Shown: positions 10,146-19,126 of the stretch, piece after piece
Layout: each line of letters starts with the position of its first letter
Numbering within the stretch: the stretch's first letter is position 1
Assembly: GCF_014646815.1 (NCBI RefSeq)
Contig: NZ_BMNZ01000003.1
Location: 186,001 to 250,000 of the forward strand
Reading direction: 5' to 3'
DNA length: 64,000 nucleotides
Source: Terrabacter tumescens
Lineage (GTDB): Bacteria > Actinomycetota > Actinomycetes > Actinomycetales > Dermatophilaceae
Notes under the pieces: model-generated
Told to the model about the DNA's origin: nothing
Database searches by the model: none
Seen by the model: only the letters and a program-made list of their open reading frames with translations
Translations under genes and position numbers: made by a program

Positions 10146-11632
10146 GAAGCGTCTCCTGCGTCCTGGGCGGGGGTCGACCCGCCCTCGTCGGGTGCGTGTG
10201 CTGCGTCGGCGCCCGACCGGATGAGGCTCAGCAGCTCGTCACGCACGTCCTGCATCGTCTCACGGTCGGCCGCCTCGACGTTGAGCCGCAGCAGCGGCTC
10301 GGTGTTGGAGGCCCGCACGTTGAACCACCACATCGGCGTCTGGCCCTCGGGGCTGCTGACGGTGAGCCCGTCCAGCACGTCGGTCGTGGCTCCGCGCACC
10401 TGCGCCCAGGCCCTGACCTGGTCGACGACGGCGGCCTGGTCGGTCACGGTCGAGTTGATCTCGCCCGAGGCGACGTAGCGTTCGTACTCGGCGCAGAGCT
10501 CGGACAGGGGCGCGTCCTGCTCGCCGAGCGCGGCGAGCACGTGCATGGCCGCGAGCATGCCGGTGTCGGCGAACCAGAAGTCGCGGAAGTAGTAGTGCGC
10601 CGAGTGCTCGCCGCCGAACACCGCTCCGGCACGGGCCATCTCGGCCTTGATGAACGAGTGCCCGACCCGGGTGCGCACCGGCGTCGCGCCGGCCTCGAGC
10701 ACGATCTCGCGGACCGCGGCGCTCGTGATGACGTTGTGCACGATCGACACCGACGTGTCGCCGCCGGCGCGGGCCCGCTCGATCTCCCGGACCGCGACGA
10801 GACCGGTGACCGCGCTCGGCGAGACCGGCTCGCCGTCGGCGTCGACGACGAAGCAGCGGTCGGCGTCGCCGTCGAAGGCGAGCCCGAGGTCGGCGCCGTG
10901 CTCGCGGACGGCGGCCTGGAGGTCGACGAGGTTGGCCGGGTCGAGCGGGTTGGCCTCGTGGTTGGGGAAGGTGCCGTCGAGCTCGAAGTAGAGCGGGACG
11001 ATCTCGAGGGGCAGCTCCGGCAGACCGGCTGCGGTGCCGAGCACGGCGGGGACCGTGTGGCCGCCCATGCCGTTGCCCGCGTCGACCACGACCTTGAGCG
11101 GACGCGACCCGGAGAGGTCGACGAGTCCGCGCAGGAAGGCGGCGTAGTCGCCGAGGAGGTCACGGGTGGTCACGGATCCCGGCCCACCGGCCGGGAGGGC
11201 GAGGCCCGTGCCGCCGCCGAGCATCCACTGCGCGAGGTCGCGGATCTCGGCGAGACCGGAGTCCTGGCCGACGGGACGCGCGGCGGAGCGGCACAGCTTG
11301 ATGCCGTTGTAGCGGGCCGGGTTGTGGCTCGCGGTGAACATCGCGCCGGGGAGGTCGAGCGCGCCGCTGGCGTAGTAGAGCCCGTCGGTCGAGCAGAGCC
11401 CGATCATGGTGACGTCGACGCCGCGCGATGTCACCCCCGCGGCGAAGGCGGCGGAGAGCTCGGGCGAGCTGGGTCGCATGTCGTGGCCGATGACGACGCC
11501 CTCGGACCCGTCCGGGACGGCGACGACCTCGGCGAACGCCGCGCCGATGGCGTGGGCCACCGCGGGCGAGAGCTGCTCCGGCACGAGTCCGCGCACGTCG
11601 TAGGCCTTGACGAAGTCTGCGAGGTGGGGCAC
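10142..11632 (-). CDS. manB: Phosphomannomutase/phosphoglucomutase
   Basis: Interconverts mannose-6-phosphate and mannose-1-phosphate, feeding GDP-mannose for envelope mannosides. Four-domain alpha-D-phosphohexomutase: catalytic phosphoserine loop FTASHNPARYNG (about residue 105), metal-binding DGDADRCF (about 245), sugar-binding GGEHSAHYYF (about 335) and a C-terminal phosphate-binding loop around VRASNTEPLLRLNVEA. The frame is open to GTG 11641, but that codon lies inside a TAGGGT hexamer. GTG at 11632, 7 bases after the hexamer, fits a leaderless start (VPHLADFVKAYDVRG). First gene of a manB/Trm112/SIS operon. Confidence 0.95.
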   Translation of the reverse strand: MPHLADFVKAYDVRGLVPEQLSPAVAHAIGAAFAEVVAVPDGSEGVVIGHDMRPSSPELSAAFAAGVTSRGVDVTMIGLCSTDGLYYASGALDLPGAMFTASHNPARYNGIKLCRSAARPVGQDSGLAEIRDLAQWMLGGGTGLALPAGGPGSVTTRDLLGDYAAFLRGLVDLSGSRPLKVVVDAGNGMGGHTVPAVLGTAAGLPELPLEIVPLYFELDGTFPNHEANPLDPANLVDLQAAVREHGADLGLAFDGDADRCFVVDADGEPVSPSAVTGLVAVREIERARAGGDTSVSIVHNVITSAAVREIVLEAGATPVRTRVGHSFIKAEMARAGAVFGGEHSAHYYFRDFWFADTGMLAAMHVLAALGEQDAPLSELCAEYERYVASGEINSTVTDQAAVVDQVRAWAQVRGATTDVLDGLTVSSPEGQTPMWWFNVRASNTEPLLRLNVEAADRETMQDVRDELLSLIRSGADAAHAPDEGGSTPAQDAGDAS

Positions 11633-11649
11633 GCCGAACACCCTAGTGG

Positions 11650-12042
11650 TCAGGAGTCCTTGAGGATGCGCAGGTGTCCGCGCCGGCCGGACTCGACGGC
11701 GCCCGAGTCGGCCTCGGCGTTGGCCTGCCCGCGCGAGGTCGTGCGCGGCTCGGCGGGTCGGCTCGTGCGCGGACGGCCGGCCTCACGGACGGCGTCAGCG
11801 AGGGCCAGCAGGTCGTCGGCGGCCAGCGCGGGCTCGGGGAACTCGCCGCCCACGCGCACGACCTCCCAGCCACGGGGGGCCGTCATGCGCTCGGCGTGCT
11901 CGAGGCACAGGTCGTAGGTGTGCGGCTCGGCGTAGGTCGCGAGCGGACCGACGACGACGGCACGGTCGGCATACGCGTAGGTCAGCGTCGCCACAGCAGG
12001 ACGGGCACATCCCGTCTTCGAGCAACCACGTGTCAGACCCAC
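11650..12042 (-). CDS. DUF3499 family protein
   Basis: About 130 residues. The N-terminal half has a Cys/His pattern (TRGCSKTGCARPAVATLTYAYAD and YDLCLEHAERM) that looks like a zinc site; the C-terminal third is polar and low complexity. The family is confined to actinobacteria and always lies near manB and the zincin-like gene; function unknown. GTG at 12042 is preceded by TAGAGT with an 8-base spacer. An in-frame start at 12108 would add residues unlike the family. It runs the same way as manB but probably has its own promoter, and is divergent from the next gene. Confidence 0.85.
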   Translation of the reverse strand: MGLTRGCSKTGCARPAVATLTYAYADRAVVVGPLATYAEPHTYDLCLEHAERMTAPRGWEVVRVGGEFPEPALAADDLLALADAVREAGRPRTSRPAEPRTTSRGQANAEADSGAVESGRRGHLRILKDS

Positions 12043-12169
12043 GATCCGGGACTCTAGCCCGCCCTCCCGGGCAGGACGAATCACCACGCCGTCGCGGCGC
12101 GAGATCACTGCGGTCGTATGCCGTCCGGCGCGTCGCCGTGAGCGGTGGCCGTCGATCTAGAGTGGGGTC

Positions 12170-12604
12170 GTGGACACCGCCTCGCCCCGCTCTCCCGGGC
12201 GCCGCCGACGACGCGACCGGCACGGTCGCGGACGGCGCGGCCCCCTGGCCTGGCCCCCGGTCCCGGCGATGGTCTCGCGCCGCGACGAGTTCGACGACTT
12301 CGTCCTCGACGCGGCCGCCCGTCTCGAGGCGACGTGCGGGCGCGCTTTCCCCGCAGTTGAGTTCGCGGTCGAGGACGTGCCCCGCGGCCCCGCCCCCTGG
12401 GACCACCGGGAGGTGCCGCTCGGACGCCTCTTCCCCGCGACGAGCGCCCGTCCGGCCCGGATCGTCGTCTACCGGCGTCCCGTCGAGACGCGCGTCAGCG
12501 ACCGTCGTGACGTCGCCGCGCTCGTCGCCGACATCGTGACCGAGCAGGTGGCCGGACTGCTCGGCGTGGCCCCCGAGGAGCTGGACCCCGGTTTCGGGGA
12601 GTGA
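12170..12604 (+). CDS. Zincin-like metallopeptidase family protein without a HExxH motif
   Basis: 144 residues. After a very basic start (RRRRRDRHGRGRR), the domain from about 35 to 140 resembles the minimal zincin family (PF06262), with the block RIVVYRRPVE and the end LLGVAPEELDPGFG. Where the active helix should read HExxH it reads IVTEQVAGLLG, so zinc catalysis is unlikely. I believe this is shared by actinobacterial homologues, which would make them a non-enzymatic branch. GTG at 12170 has TAGAGT exactly 6 bases upstream. Its place beside DUF3499 and manB is conserved. Confidence 0.8.
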   Translation: MDTASPRSPGRRRRRDRHGRGRRGPLAWPPVPAMVSRRDEFDDFVLDAAARLEATCGRAFPAVEFAVEDVPRGPAPWDHREVPLGRLFPATSARPARIVVYRRPVETRVSDRRDVAALVADIVTEQVAGLLGVAPEELDPGFGE

Positions 12605-12677
12605 CGCGAGCGGCCGACCGGGGCCGGCCGCGTCTGAGCACGGCTGACCGGCCGGTCGGACGGGTCACCGGGCCGAC

Positions 12678-12980
12678 CTACGAGGCGAGGTCGCTGACGC
12701 GCGACCCGCCCGGGCCGTCGGCCTCGGCACCCTTGGGCGGCTGGTTGACCTCGGCCCACACGGCGTCGAGGGACAGGCCGAGGACGTCGGCGATCGCCGC
12801 GATGGTCGGGAACGCCGGCGTGGCGACGCGGCCCGACTCGATCTTGCGCAGGGTCTCGGGCGAGACACGCGCGTCGAGGGCCGTCTCGAGCATCGAGCGC
12901 TCCCCCCGGGCACGACGCAGCAGGGCGCCGAGACGCTGTCCGCGCGCGAGCTCGGCAGGAGTGAGCGGAAGCCTGACCAT
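12678..12980 (-). CDS. XRE-type helix-turn-helix regulator
   Basis: 100 residues with a Cro/C1-type HTH at about 15-70 (LGALLRRARGERSMLETALDARVSPETLRKIESGR, then IAAIADVLGLSLDAVWAEV). The recognition helix lies in VSPETLRKIESG. There is no extra effector domain. It is divergent from a methionine aminopeptidase gene with only 63 bases between the starts. TAGGAT lies 7 bases before its ATG, so its own promoter overlaps the shared repeats. It most likely represses itself and/or the aminopeptidase. Confidence 0.9.
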   Translation of the reverse strand: MVRLPLTPAELARGQRLGALLRRARGERSMLETALDARVSPETLRKIESGRVATPAFPTIAAIADVLGLSLDAVWAEVNQPPKGAEADGPGGSRVSDLAS

Positions 12981-12998
12981 GCACCGAATCCTAGCCGA

Positions 12999-13026
12999 CC
13001 GGGATAACATTGCCGGGATAGTTATT
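12999..13026. promoter_or_regulatory. Putative XRE operator between the regulator and aminopeptidase genes
   Basis: Direct repeats CCGGGATA at 12999-13006 and 13013-13020 (14-base period) overlap an inverted pair ATAAC (13004-13008)/GTTAT (13021-13025). The AT-rich patch stands out from its surroundings, lies where both divergent promoters must be, and is the obvious candidate binding site for the XRE protein. Confidence 0.5.
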
Positions 13027-13043
13027 GGACGAGAGAGGCACGC

Positions 13044-13826
13044 ATGATCGAGATCCTGACCCCGGCCGAGCTGGACCGGGCCCGCCGGGCCGGCGCCGTC
13101 GTTGCGGACACCCTGCAGACGCTGCGCAGCCGCAGCACGATCGGGACGAGCCTGCTCGAGATCGACCGGTGGGCCAGGGAGATGATCGAGGACGCCGGGG
13201 CCCAGTCCTGCTACGTCGACTACGCGCCGTCCTTCGGCCGTGGGCCGTTCGGCCACTACGTCTGCACGTCCGTCAATGACGCCGTGCTCCACGGCCTCCC
13301 CCGAGACTACGCCCTGGCCGACGGCGACCTGCTGTCGCTCGACCTCGCGGTCTCGCACGGCGGCGTCGTCGCGGACTCCGCCATCAGCTTCGTCGTCGGC
13401 GAGTCGCGCCCGCCGGGGAGCACCGAGCTGATCGACGCGACGGAGCGGGCGCTCGCGGCCGGGATCACCGCCGCCGGGCCGGGCGCGCACCTCGGGGACG
13501 TCTCGCACGCGATCGGTGAGGTCCTCTCCGCGGCCGGCTACGCCATCAACACCGAGTTCGGCGGTCACGGAGTCGGCTCGACCATGCACCAGGACCCGCA
13601 CGTGTCCAACACGGGCCGTCCCGGCCGCGGCTACCGGCTGCGACCGGGCCTGCTGCTCGCCCTCGAGCCCTGGGTCATGGCGGACACCGCAGAGCTCGTC
13701 ACGGACGCGGACGGGTGGACCCTGCGCAGCGCGACCGGCTGCCGGACTGCGCACAGCGAGCACACCGTCGCCATCACCGACGGCGGTGCCGAGATCATGA
13801 CCCTGCCGACCGCGGCGGCCCGCTGA
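13044..13826 (+). CDS. map: Type I methionine aminopeptidase
   Basis: Removes the initiator Met from nascent proteins. 260 residues, M24 pita-bread fold. Metal and catalytic residues are visible: the His in CTSVNDAVLHGLP, Asp in LLSLDLAVSHGGVVADSA (two Asp), His in GGHGVGSTMHQDPHV, and Glu in LALEPWVM and SEHTVAIT. ATG at 13044 follows GAGAGAGG by about 6 bases. No zinc-finger N-terminal extension. Actinobacteria usually have another map in the ribosomal protein cluster, so this copy, under a divergent XRE regulator, is probably an accessory or regulated enzyme. Confidence 0.93.
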   Translation: MIEILTPAELDRARRAGAVVADTLQTLRSRSTIGTSLLEIDRWAREMIEDAGAQSCYVDYAPSFGRGPFGHYVCTSVNDAVLHGLPRDYALADGDLLSLDLAVSHGGVVADSAISFVVGESRPPGSTELIDATERALAAGITAAGPGAHLGDVSHAIGEVLSAAGYAINTEFGGHGVGSTMHQDPHVSNTGRPGRGYRLRPGLLLALEPWVMADTAELVTDADGWTLRSATGCRTAHSEHTVAITDGGAEIMTLPTAAAR

Positions 13827-13846
13827 CGGCGTCAGGCCGCCGTCAG
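13823..13846. terminator. Hairpin shared by two convergent gene ends
   Basis: CTGACGGC (13823-13830) and GCCGTCAG (13839-13846) pair around an 8-base loop. The stem overlaps the stop codons of map (plus) and the DUF5719 gene (minus). Confidence 0.5.
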
Positions 13847-15309
13847 TTGCGCACCTGACGCACCGGGACAGACAGGGCCCGGACCGGCGCGTCGGTGAGC
13901 GAGGCCACCGAGAAGAACGGCACGCCCCCGTCGACGCCGGCGACCGAGACCGCGGCGCGCACCGCCCCGGTCGTCGGGACGACCCACACGCTGTCGGCGT
14001 CACCCGCGGCCACGGCCACGGTCGAGTCCGCTGGCACGTCGACGGTCGAGACCTTGGCGCCGTCGCCGGTGCCGAAGCGGGCCTCGACGGTGGCAGCAGC
14101 CGGACCAGCCGTCAGGAGAAGGCGTTTCGTCGTGCCGTCGAGGCCCGGCAGGAGCACACCGGCCACACCGCGCAGCGCCGGCGTCGCGGGCGTCCACGCG
14201 AAGTCGCCCATCTGGTCCGCGGTGGTCGCGCGTCGCTCGGCCCAGGCCGCGGCGACGAGGGGCTGGTCGGAGCGGATGCCGAGTCCCAGCGCTGCAGCGT
14301 TGGCCGGCAGCGGGACGTCGAGCGTCGAGTCGGCGGGGACCCGGACGGCCCGGAGGTCGTCGGGCTGCACCGGGCCCTTGTCGGTGAGGAGCCGCACCTG
14401 GGCCAGGGCCTCGGAGTCGCCGGGGTTCGCGAGCCGCAACGACGTGGCGCCGCCGGTCCCGACGCCGGGGACGACGAGGTCGGTGCCCGGTGAGGCGGCG
14501 CGGGTCGCGTCGTCGATGCCGCGGCCGGTGGCGCCGAGGATCCACTGGTCGTCGAGCACCGCGGAGATGACGCCGCCCGTGGCGGTGACGTGGACGACGG
14601 GGGCCGTCTCGGCGGGTGCGATGGCGTCGAGCGAGACGACCTCACGCGAGAGCGGCGGGATCGAGACGCTGCGGTCGGCTGCCGCGTCGATGCGTCCCGA
14701 GGTCCCGAGGACCTCGAACGACACCGAGACGGCATTTGCTCCGGGGTTGCTGACGATGACGCGTTCGGTGCGCGACGGACCGGCGCCGCCACCGACGAGC
14801 CACACGTCGGACGACGGCGGCTGGCACGGCGTCACGGCGAGACCGCGGTCGTCGTCGCCGGTGTGGCGCCAGACCTGGGTGGCCACGAGCCCCGGAGCGA
14901 GCGCGCCGTTCGCCGTGGCGACGACCACGTCGGGGCCCCGGACCCCGGCAGAGGCGACCGCGCCGCGGTCGCCGGTCCGGGCCAGACCGGTCGAGGCCGT
15001 CCCGCCGAGCAGCTGGACTCCTCCGGTGCCCCCGGCCGGTGCGCCCGTCACGACTCCGGAGTCGGGCGATGCTGCAGCAACCGTGACGGTGCCCGCCACG
15101 TCGCGCAGTCCCGTGGCGCCGAGGCGCTGCTGGCCGGGGCACACGAGCGACGAGGCGTCGACGAGCACGCTGGACGACTCGGGCAGCCCCACGCGCTCGC
15201 CTGCGGTGGCGAGCTGCACGGAGCCGCTGACGCGGGTCGCCCCCACGGCGAGACCGGCCGCGACGAGCGCCACCGCTCCCGCCCGGACGATGCCGGACAC
15301 GTTCCTCAT
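13843..15309 (-). CDS. DUF5719 family secreted/envelope protein
   Basis: 488 residues. One N-terminal hydrophobic segment (about 8-27, GIVRAGAVALVAAGLAVGAT) acts as a signal anchor; the rest is an extracytoplasmic beta-rich protein with repeated motifs such as VSNPGANAVSVSFEVLG, LANPGDSEALAQVRLL and VPADSTLDVPLP, reminiscent of immunoglobulin-like repeats. The ATG overlaps the stop of the upstream glycosyltransferase (ATGA), so the two are coupled and presumably act together. The pairing of DUF5719 with this giant GT2 next to whiB is common in actinobacteria; function unknown. Confidence 0.87.
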   Translation of the reverse strand: MRNVSGIVRAGAVALVAAGLAVGATRVSGSVQLATAGERVGLPESSSVLVDASSLVCPGQQRLGATGLRDVAGTVTVAAASPDSGVVTGAPAGGTGGVQLLGGTASTGLARTGDRGAVASAGVRGPDVVVATANGALAPGLVATQVWRHTGDDDRGLAVTPCQPPSSDVWLVGGGAGPSRTERVIVSNPGANAVSVSFEVLGTSGRIDAAADRSVSIPPLSREVVSLDAIAPAETAPVVHVTATGGVISAVLDDQWILGATGRGIDDATRAASPGTDLVVPGVGTGGATSLRLANPGDSEALAQVRLLTDKGPVQPDDLRAVRVPADSTLDVPLPANAAALGLGIRSDQPLVAAAWAERRATTADQMGDFAWTPATPALRGVAGVLLPGLDGTTKRLLLTAGPAAATVEARFGTGDGAKVSTVDVPADSTVAVAAGDADSVWVVPTTGAVRAAVSVAGVDGGVPFFSVASLTDAPVRALSVPVRQVRN

Positions 15310-18300
15310 GAGCGCCTCCTCGAGCGACGGTTGCCGAAGGGCACGGCCATGAAGACGACGAAGGCGAGGAGCACGGCCTGGCCGAGGCGCCACCACGGCT
15401 GGGCGGCGGCGAGGTCGACCTCGAGCGTGCCCGCGGTGGGTGGCACGGCATACGTCGGCTGCGCCGCACCCGCGACGGGCTGCAGCTGCGCGCCGTCGAA
15501 GGTGACGACCGCCTGGCGCGACCACTCGGTGGGCTCGGCGAGCACGACGAATCGTGCGCCGGTGCCGGCCGGCAGGGTCGTGTCGACCGCTGCGTGCGGG
15601 CCGACCGTGGGCACGACCTGCAGCACCGCACCGTCCGCGTCGACGAGCCGTGCGCGGGACGGTGCCGTGCCGGCCTCGGCGCCGGCGCCGGCGGCCGGGA
15701 GCGGCTGCACCTTCCAGAGGATGCCGCGCTCGCTCGAACCGAGGCGGCTCAGGCCCTGCGAGGAGTCCAGTCGCCGGGCGAGGCCGGAGTCGGCCGTCGC
15801 CCGCACCTGGACGAAGCCGATGCCGAGACGGGCAAGCGCCTTGGAGTCGAGCGAGTCGGCGCCGCGGCCGCCGACGATGTTGGCGACGGCGTCGACGAGG
15901 GCGGCGTCGTCGGCGTCGGGAGCGCGGTCGAGGTCGCGCAGCAGCTCACCCGGCTCCTGGCCGGCGAGGACGAAGTCCACGACGTCGTCGGACGGGCGCA
16001 GCAGCAGCAGCCGGTTGCCGAGGGGGCCGCCGCCCTGCTCGGTCGCGATGGCGGGCAGCGTGGCCTGGCCGACGGACAGCGTGCGGCCGATGCCCTGCAC
16101 GCCCCAGACGGTGGCGGCGGCGAGGACGGGCCCGACCGCGAGGGCCGCGGCGCAGACTGCGGCGACGAAGCCCCAGCGTCGGCCCGGTCGACCGAGCGAG
16201 GCGAGCACCGGGCGACTGCCGGCCAGCACCCCGACGAGCAGGCCCGCCCACCAGAGCTGGACCCCGAGCCCCGCCCAGAGGTGGGCCGGGGCCGACCGGC
16301 CCACGCCGGTCTCGGCCGAGCCGAGGACGACGTGCTCCGAGCCGAGCGCGACGGCGAGCCCGAGCACGGCCAGCACGGCGCCGACGACGAGGCCGACGGA
16401 CTCAGCACGGGTGCGGCCGCGCGTGGCGAGCCCGACGACGCCGAGCACGACGAGCGGGGCCGCGAGCCAGGCGACCCACGTCGTCGCGCTCGTCCCGCCG
16501 AGGACGTGCGTGAGCACGCCCCACGTGGTGCGGTCGGACGACGTCGCGACGAGGCCGGGCCCCGACAGGAGCAGGCGCGGGTCCTCCACGAAACGAGCCG
16601 TCCACGGGCCGAGGAGTGCGGCCGGGACGACGAGGAGCACGAGGGCGCGGGCCCGCCGCAGCCCCGGCCCCAGGACGAGGAGCAGGAGAGCCGCGAGCGC
16701 GGCGAGGGCGAGCAGCGGCGGCGCGAACGCACCGAGGACCGCGGTCGCGAGCGCGGTGGCGAAGGTGGCGGTGAAGGTGCCGTCGCGCCGGGCGGCCAGG
16801 CAGAAGCCGGCGAGCACGAACGGCAGCAGCACGTGCACGACCGCCACCCCGACCCGGCCCTGGGCGAGCCCGGTCGCAGCGACGCCGGCCGTGCCCCACG
16901 CCAGGGCGGCCAGGGCGCGGGCGACGCGCGAGGAGGTGACGACGCGCGCTGCGAGGTAGGTGGACCACGCGGCGAGGACCGGGGTCAGGAACAGCAGCCA
17001 GGCGATGGTGACGCCCGCGCTCGAACGGCTCTCGGCGACACCGGGCACGCGCTCGGCCAGCCAGGTCAGCGCGGAGAGCACGGCGAGGTGCGGTCCGGAC
17101 TCGGCCCCGGTGCCCAGTCCGGCGCCGTGCCAGGCGTCGCGGAAGGCGTGCCAGAGGCCCGAGGAGTCGGTGGTCACGGGACGCAGCTCGCCGCCGGCGA
17201 CGCCGGCGTTCGTCGGGGACAGCGCGCCCGCGCGGATCGTGTCGCGCCAGGCCGCGACCGTGGCGACGAGCACGGCGACGACGGCGAGGAAGCCGGGGTG
17301 GGTCACGACCCTGCGGGGCAGCGACGCGGGGAGGTGGTCGAGCGACTCGGAGTCGTCGGCCACGGGGCCGGTCTCGGTCGTCGCGGCCGCCTCGCGCCGG
17401 GCGCGGGCGCGCTCGGGCGTGATGGCGTCCTGGATGTGGTCGACGGTGGTGCGGGCGGCGACGGCCGGGGCCACGAAGAGGGTGCCGAGGTGGTCGCGGC
17501 GCAGGCGCTTGGTCCGGCGCCCGCGCCAGCGGGCGCCGAGCGTCGCGAACGGGTGCATCAGCGCGGTGACGTCCGTCAGCTCACGCCAGGCCTGCCTCGG
17601 GCGCTTCGCCACGAGCAGGGTGAGCGAGGCGAGCACCGCGGAGAGCGCCATCCAGATCGCGAGGAACGGAGCGGCGAAGGGCGAGCAGCGGGCGAGCGTG
17701 ACCTGGCGCGCGGCGCGTCGGCCGCGGCGTTCGAGCTCACGCGGGGTGGGACCGCCGGGGCGGGCGCCGTCGAGGCTCGCCGAGGCGTCGCGGACGACCG
17801 CTGCCGGCACGACGATGACGCGGTGGCCGGCGAGCTGGGCCCGCCAGCCGAAGTCGAGGTCGGCTCCGTGGTCGAGGAACGCGGGGTCGAAACCGCCGAG
17901 GTCGTCGTGGACGGAGCGCCGCACGAGCATGCCGCTCGTGCTCACCGCGAGGACGTCGGCGCGGTGGTCGCGTACTGGCCCTGGTCGGCCTCGCCGCGCA
18001 CCGGTGAGCCGAGGCGGCGTCCCGTGCGGGTGATCTGGATGCCCATCTCGACGAGGCGTCGCGGGTCGTCCCAGCTGACGAGCTTGGGCCCGGCGACCCC
18101 GACGGACTTCGAGCGCAGGCCGGCCTGGAGCAGCTGGGCCAGGGCGTTGGCCCGTGGAACGGAGTCGTCGTGCAGCACCCAGACCCAGCTCGACGCGGGG
18201 TCGGCCGGGACAGGGAGTGCCTCGATGGCACGCTCGACAGCACGCCCGATGGGGACGCGGGCGTCGAGGCGTACGACCTCGACGGACCCGATCGCCCGGC

Positions 18301-18577
18301 GCACCCGGGAGTGGGCCTGCGCGATGGCGACCGACGTGTCGCTGCTCGCGACGTCGACGATGACGAGCCGGGCCGGCGGCAGCGTCTGGGCGGCCAGGCC
18401 GTCGAGACACTCCGCCAGCCACGTGGCTCCGTTGTGCACGACGACGATCGCCTCGACGGTGACGTCCGGTCGTTGCCCGGTGGAGGGAGGGGCAGACAAC
18501 GACGCGGACGAACCCCCCGCGGCTGCGGGGGCACCTGGGACTTCGGCGAGCTCTTCGGGCACAGCGGCGACCTTCAC
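15306..18577 (-). pseudogene. Giant membrane glycosyltransferase family 2 protein, interrupted by one frameshift
   Basis: Two frames together encode one protein of about 1,090 residues. The first part (18577 to about 17960) is the GT2 catalytic domain: EAIVVVHNGATWLAECLDGL, LVIVDVASSDTS, WVWVLHDDSVP. It continues in another frame with VLAVSTSGMLVRR and LDHGADLDFGWRAQLAGHRV, the acceptor-side motifs, then about 12 membrane segments and a C-terminal domain. Frames join at about 17958-17962, where one missing base would restore TTAADVLAVST. Both halves are otherwise intact, so this is either a recent mutation or a sequence error. GTG at 18577. It is coupled to the DUF5719 gene and is probably an envelope polysaccharide transferase. 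Confidence 0.8.
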
Positions 18578-18614
18578 CCGGACACCTGCGGGGTACCGGG
18601 TTCGGACCTCACGA

Positions 18615-18881
18615 TCAGACCGCGCGCTTCTTCAGCTTGCGGCGCTCTCGCTCGGACAGTCCGCCCCAGATGCCGAACCTCTCGTCATTGGACAGGGCGT
18701 ACTCGAGGCACTCGGAACGCACCTCGCAACCCACGCAGACCTTCTTGGCCTCGCGCGTGGAGCCGCCCTTCTCCGGGAAGAACGCCTCCGGGTCGGTCTG
18801 GGCGCAGAGCGAGCGCTCCTGCCAGGAGAGCTCACCCTCCTGCTCACCCGTGTCCGACCAAACCACCATCAACTCGTGCAT
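18615..18881 (-). CDS. whiB2: WhiB-family iron-sulfur regulator (WhiB2/WhmD type)
   Basis: 88 residues. Four cluster-binding Cys in the order C-(about 29)-CxxC-(5)-C (SLCAQTDPEAFFPEKGG, then VCVGCEVRSECLEYAL), the GIWGG turn and a basic C-terminal tail (SERERRKLKKRAV). The location beside fbiA matches mycobacterial whiB2 and Streptomyces whiB, which control septation and are essential or developmental. ATG at 18881 is set by GAGGAGG 6 bases upstream; the open frame continues upstream to 19007 without protein-like character. The leader of about 125 bases holds repeats listed separately. Confidence 0.95.
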   Translation of the reverse strand: MHELMVVWSDTGEQEGELSWQERSLCAQTDPEAFFPEKGGSTREAKKVCVGCEVRSECLEYALSNDERFGIWGGLSERERRKLKKRAV

Positions 18882-18902
18882 GACCCCTCCTCGACCCTGA
18901 CG

Positions 18903-19041
18903 TGCACTGTGTGGATGCACTGTCGCACCGAGCGAGTTCGTTCTCCGGAGGTTCTGGACAAAAAGGTCCATTCGTTCCAGAAGCACGGCCCCGACCGAAT
19001 ACAACAATGAAATTACATGCGTGTCATACGCCCCACGTCAA
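18903..19041 (-). promoter_or_regulatory. whiB2 promoter and repeat-rich leader
   Basis: On the minus strand TTGACG (19036-19041), an 18-base spacer and TGTAAT (19012-19017) make a good housekeeping promoter for whiB2. The leader contains a nested inverted repeat (TTCTGGA 18952-18958 with TCCAGAA 18976-18982; inner TGGAC/GTCCA) and two direct copies of TGCACTGT (18904-18911 and 18917-18924). These are plausible regulator sites. The rest of 18882-19126 holds no gene. Confidence 0.5.
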
Positions 19042-19126
19042 GCCCGTTGGTGATATTCGCAGGATCCAGATGCCGGGGCCCACCCCGCACGACCGGCCGG
19101 GGACGGCCTGCTGAGAGGATCGGCGC

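Noticed and set aside
12981-14003. N-terminal extension of the XRE regulator through the map gene
   Set aside because: The frame is open, but it is antisense to methionine aminopeptidase and the -10 hexamer lies just before ATG 12980.
17950-17970. Programmed frameshift in the GT2 gene
   Set aside because: No slippery heptamer, no stop codon right at the shift and no obvious stimulatory structure; an indel is simpler.
15594-19010. 1,138-codon open frame on the plus strand
   Set aside because: Antisense to the GT2 and whiB2 genes. No domain, and its low-complexity protein changes character at each gene boundary below it.
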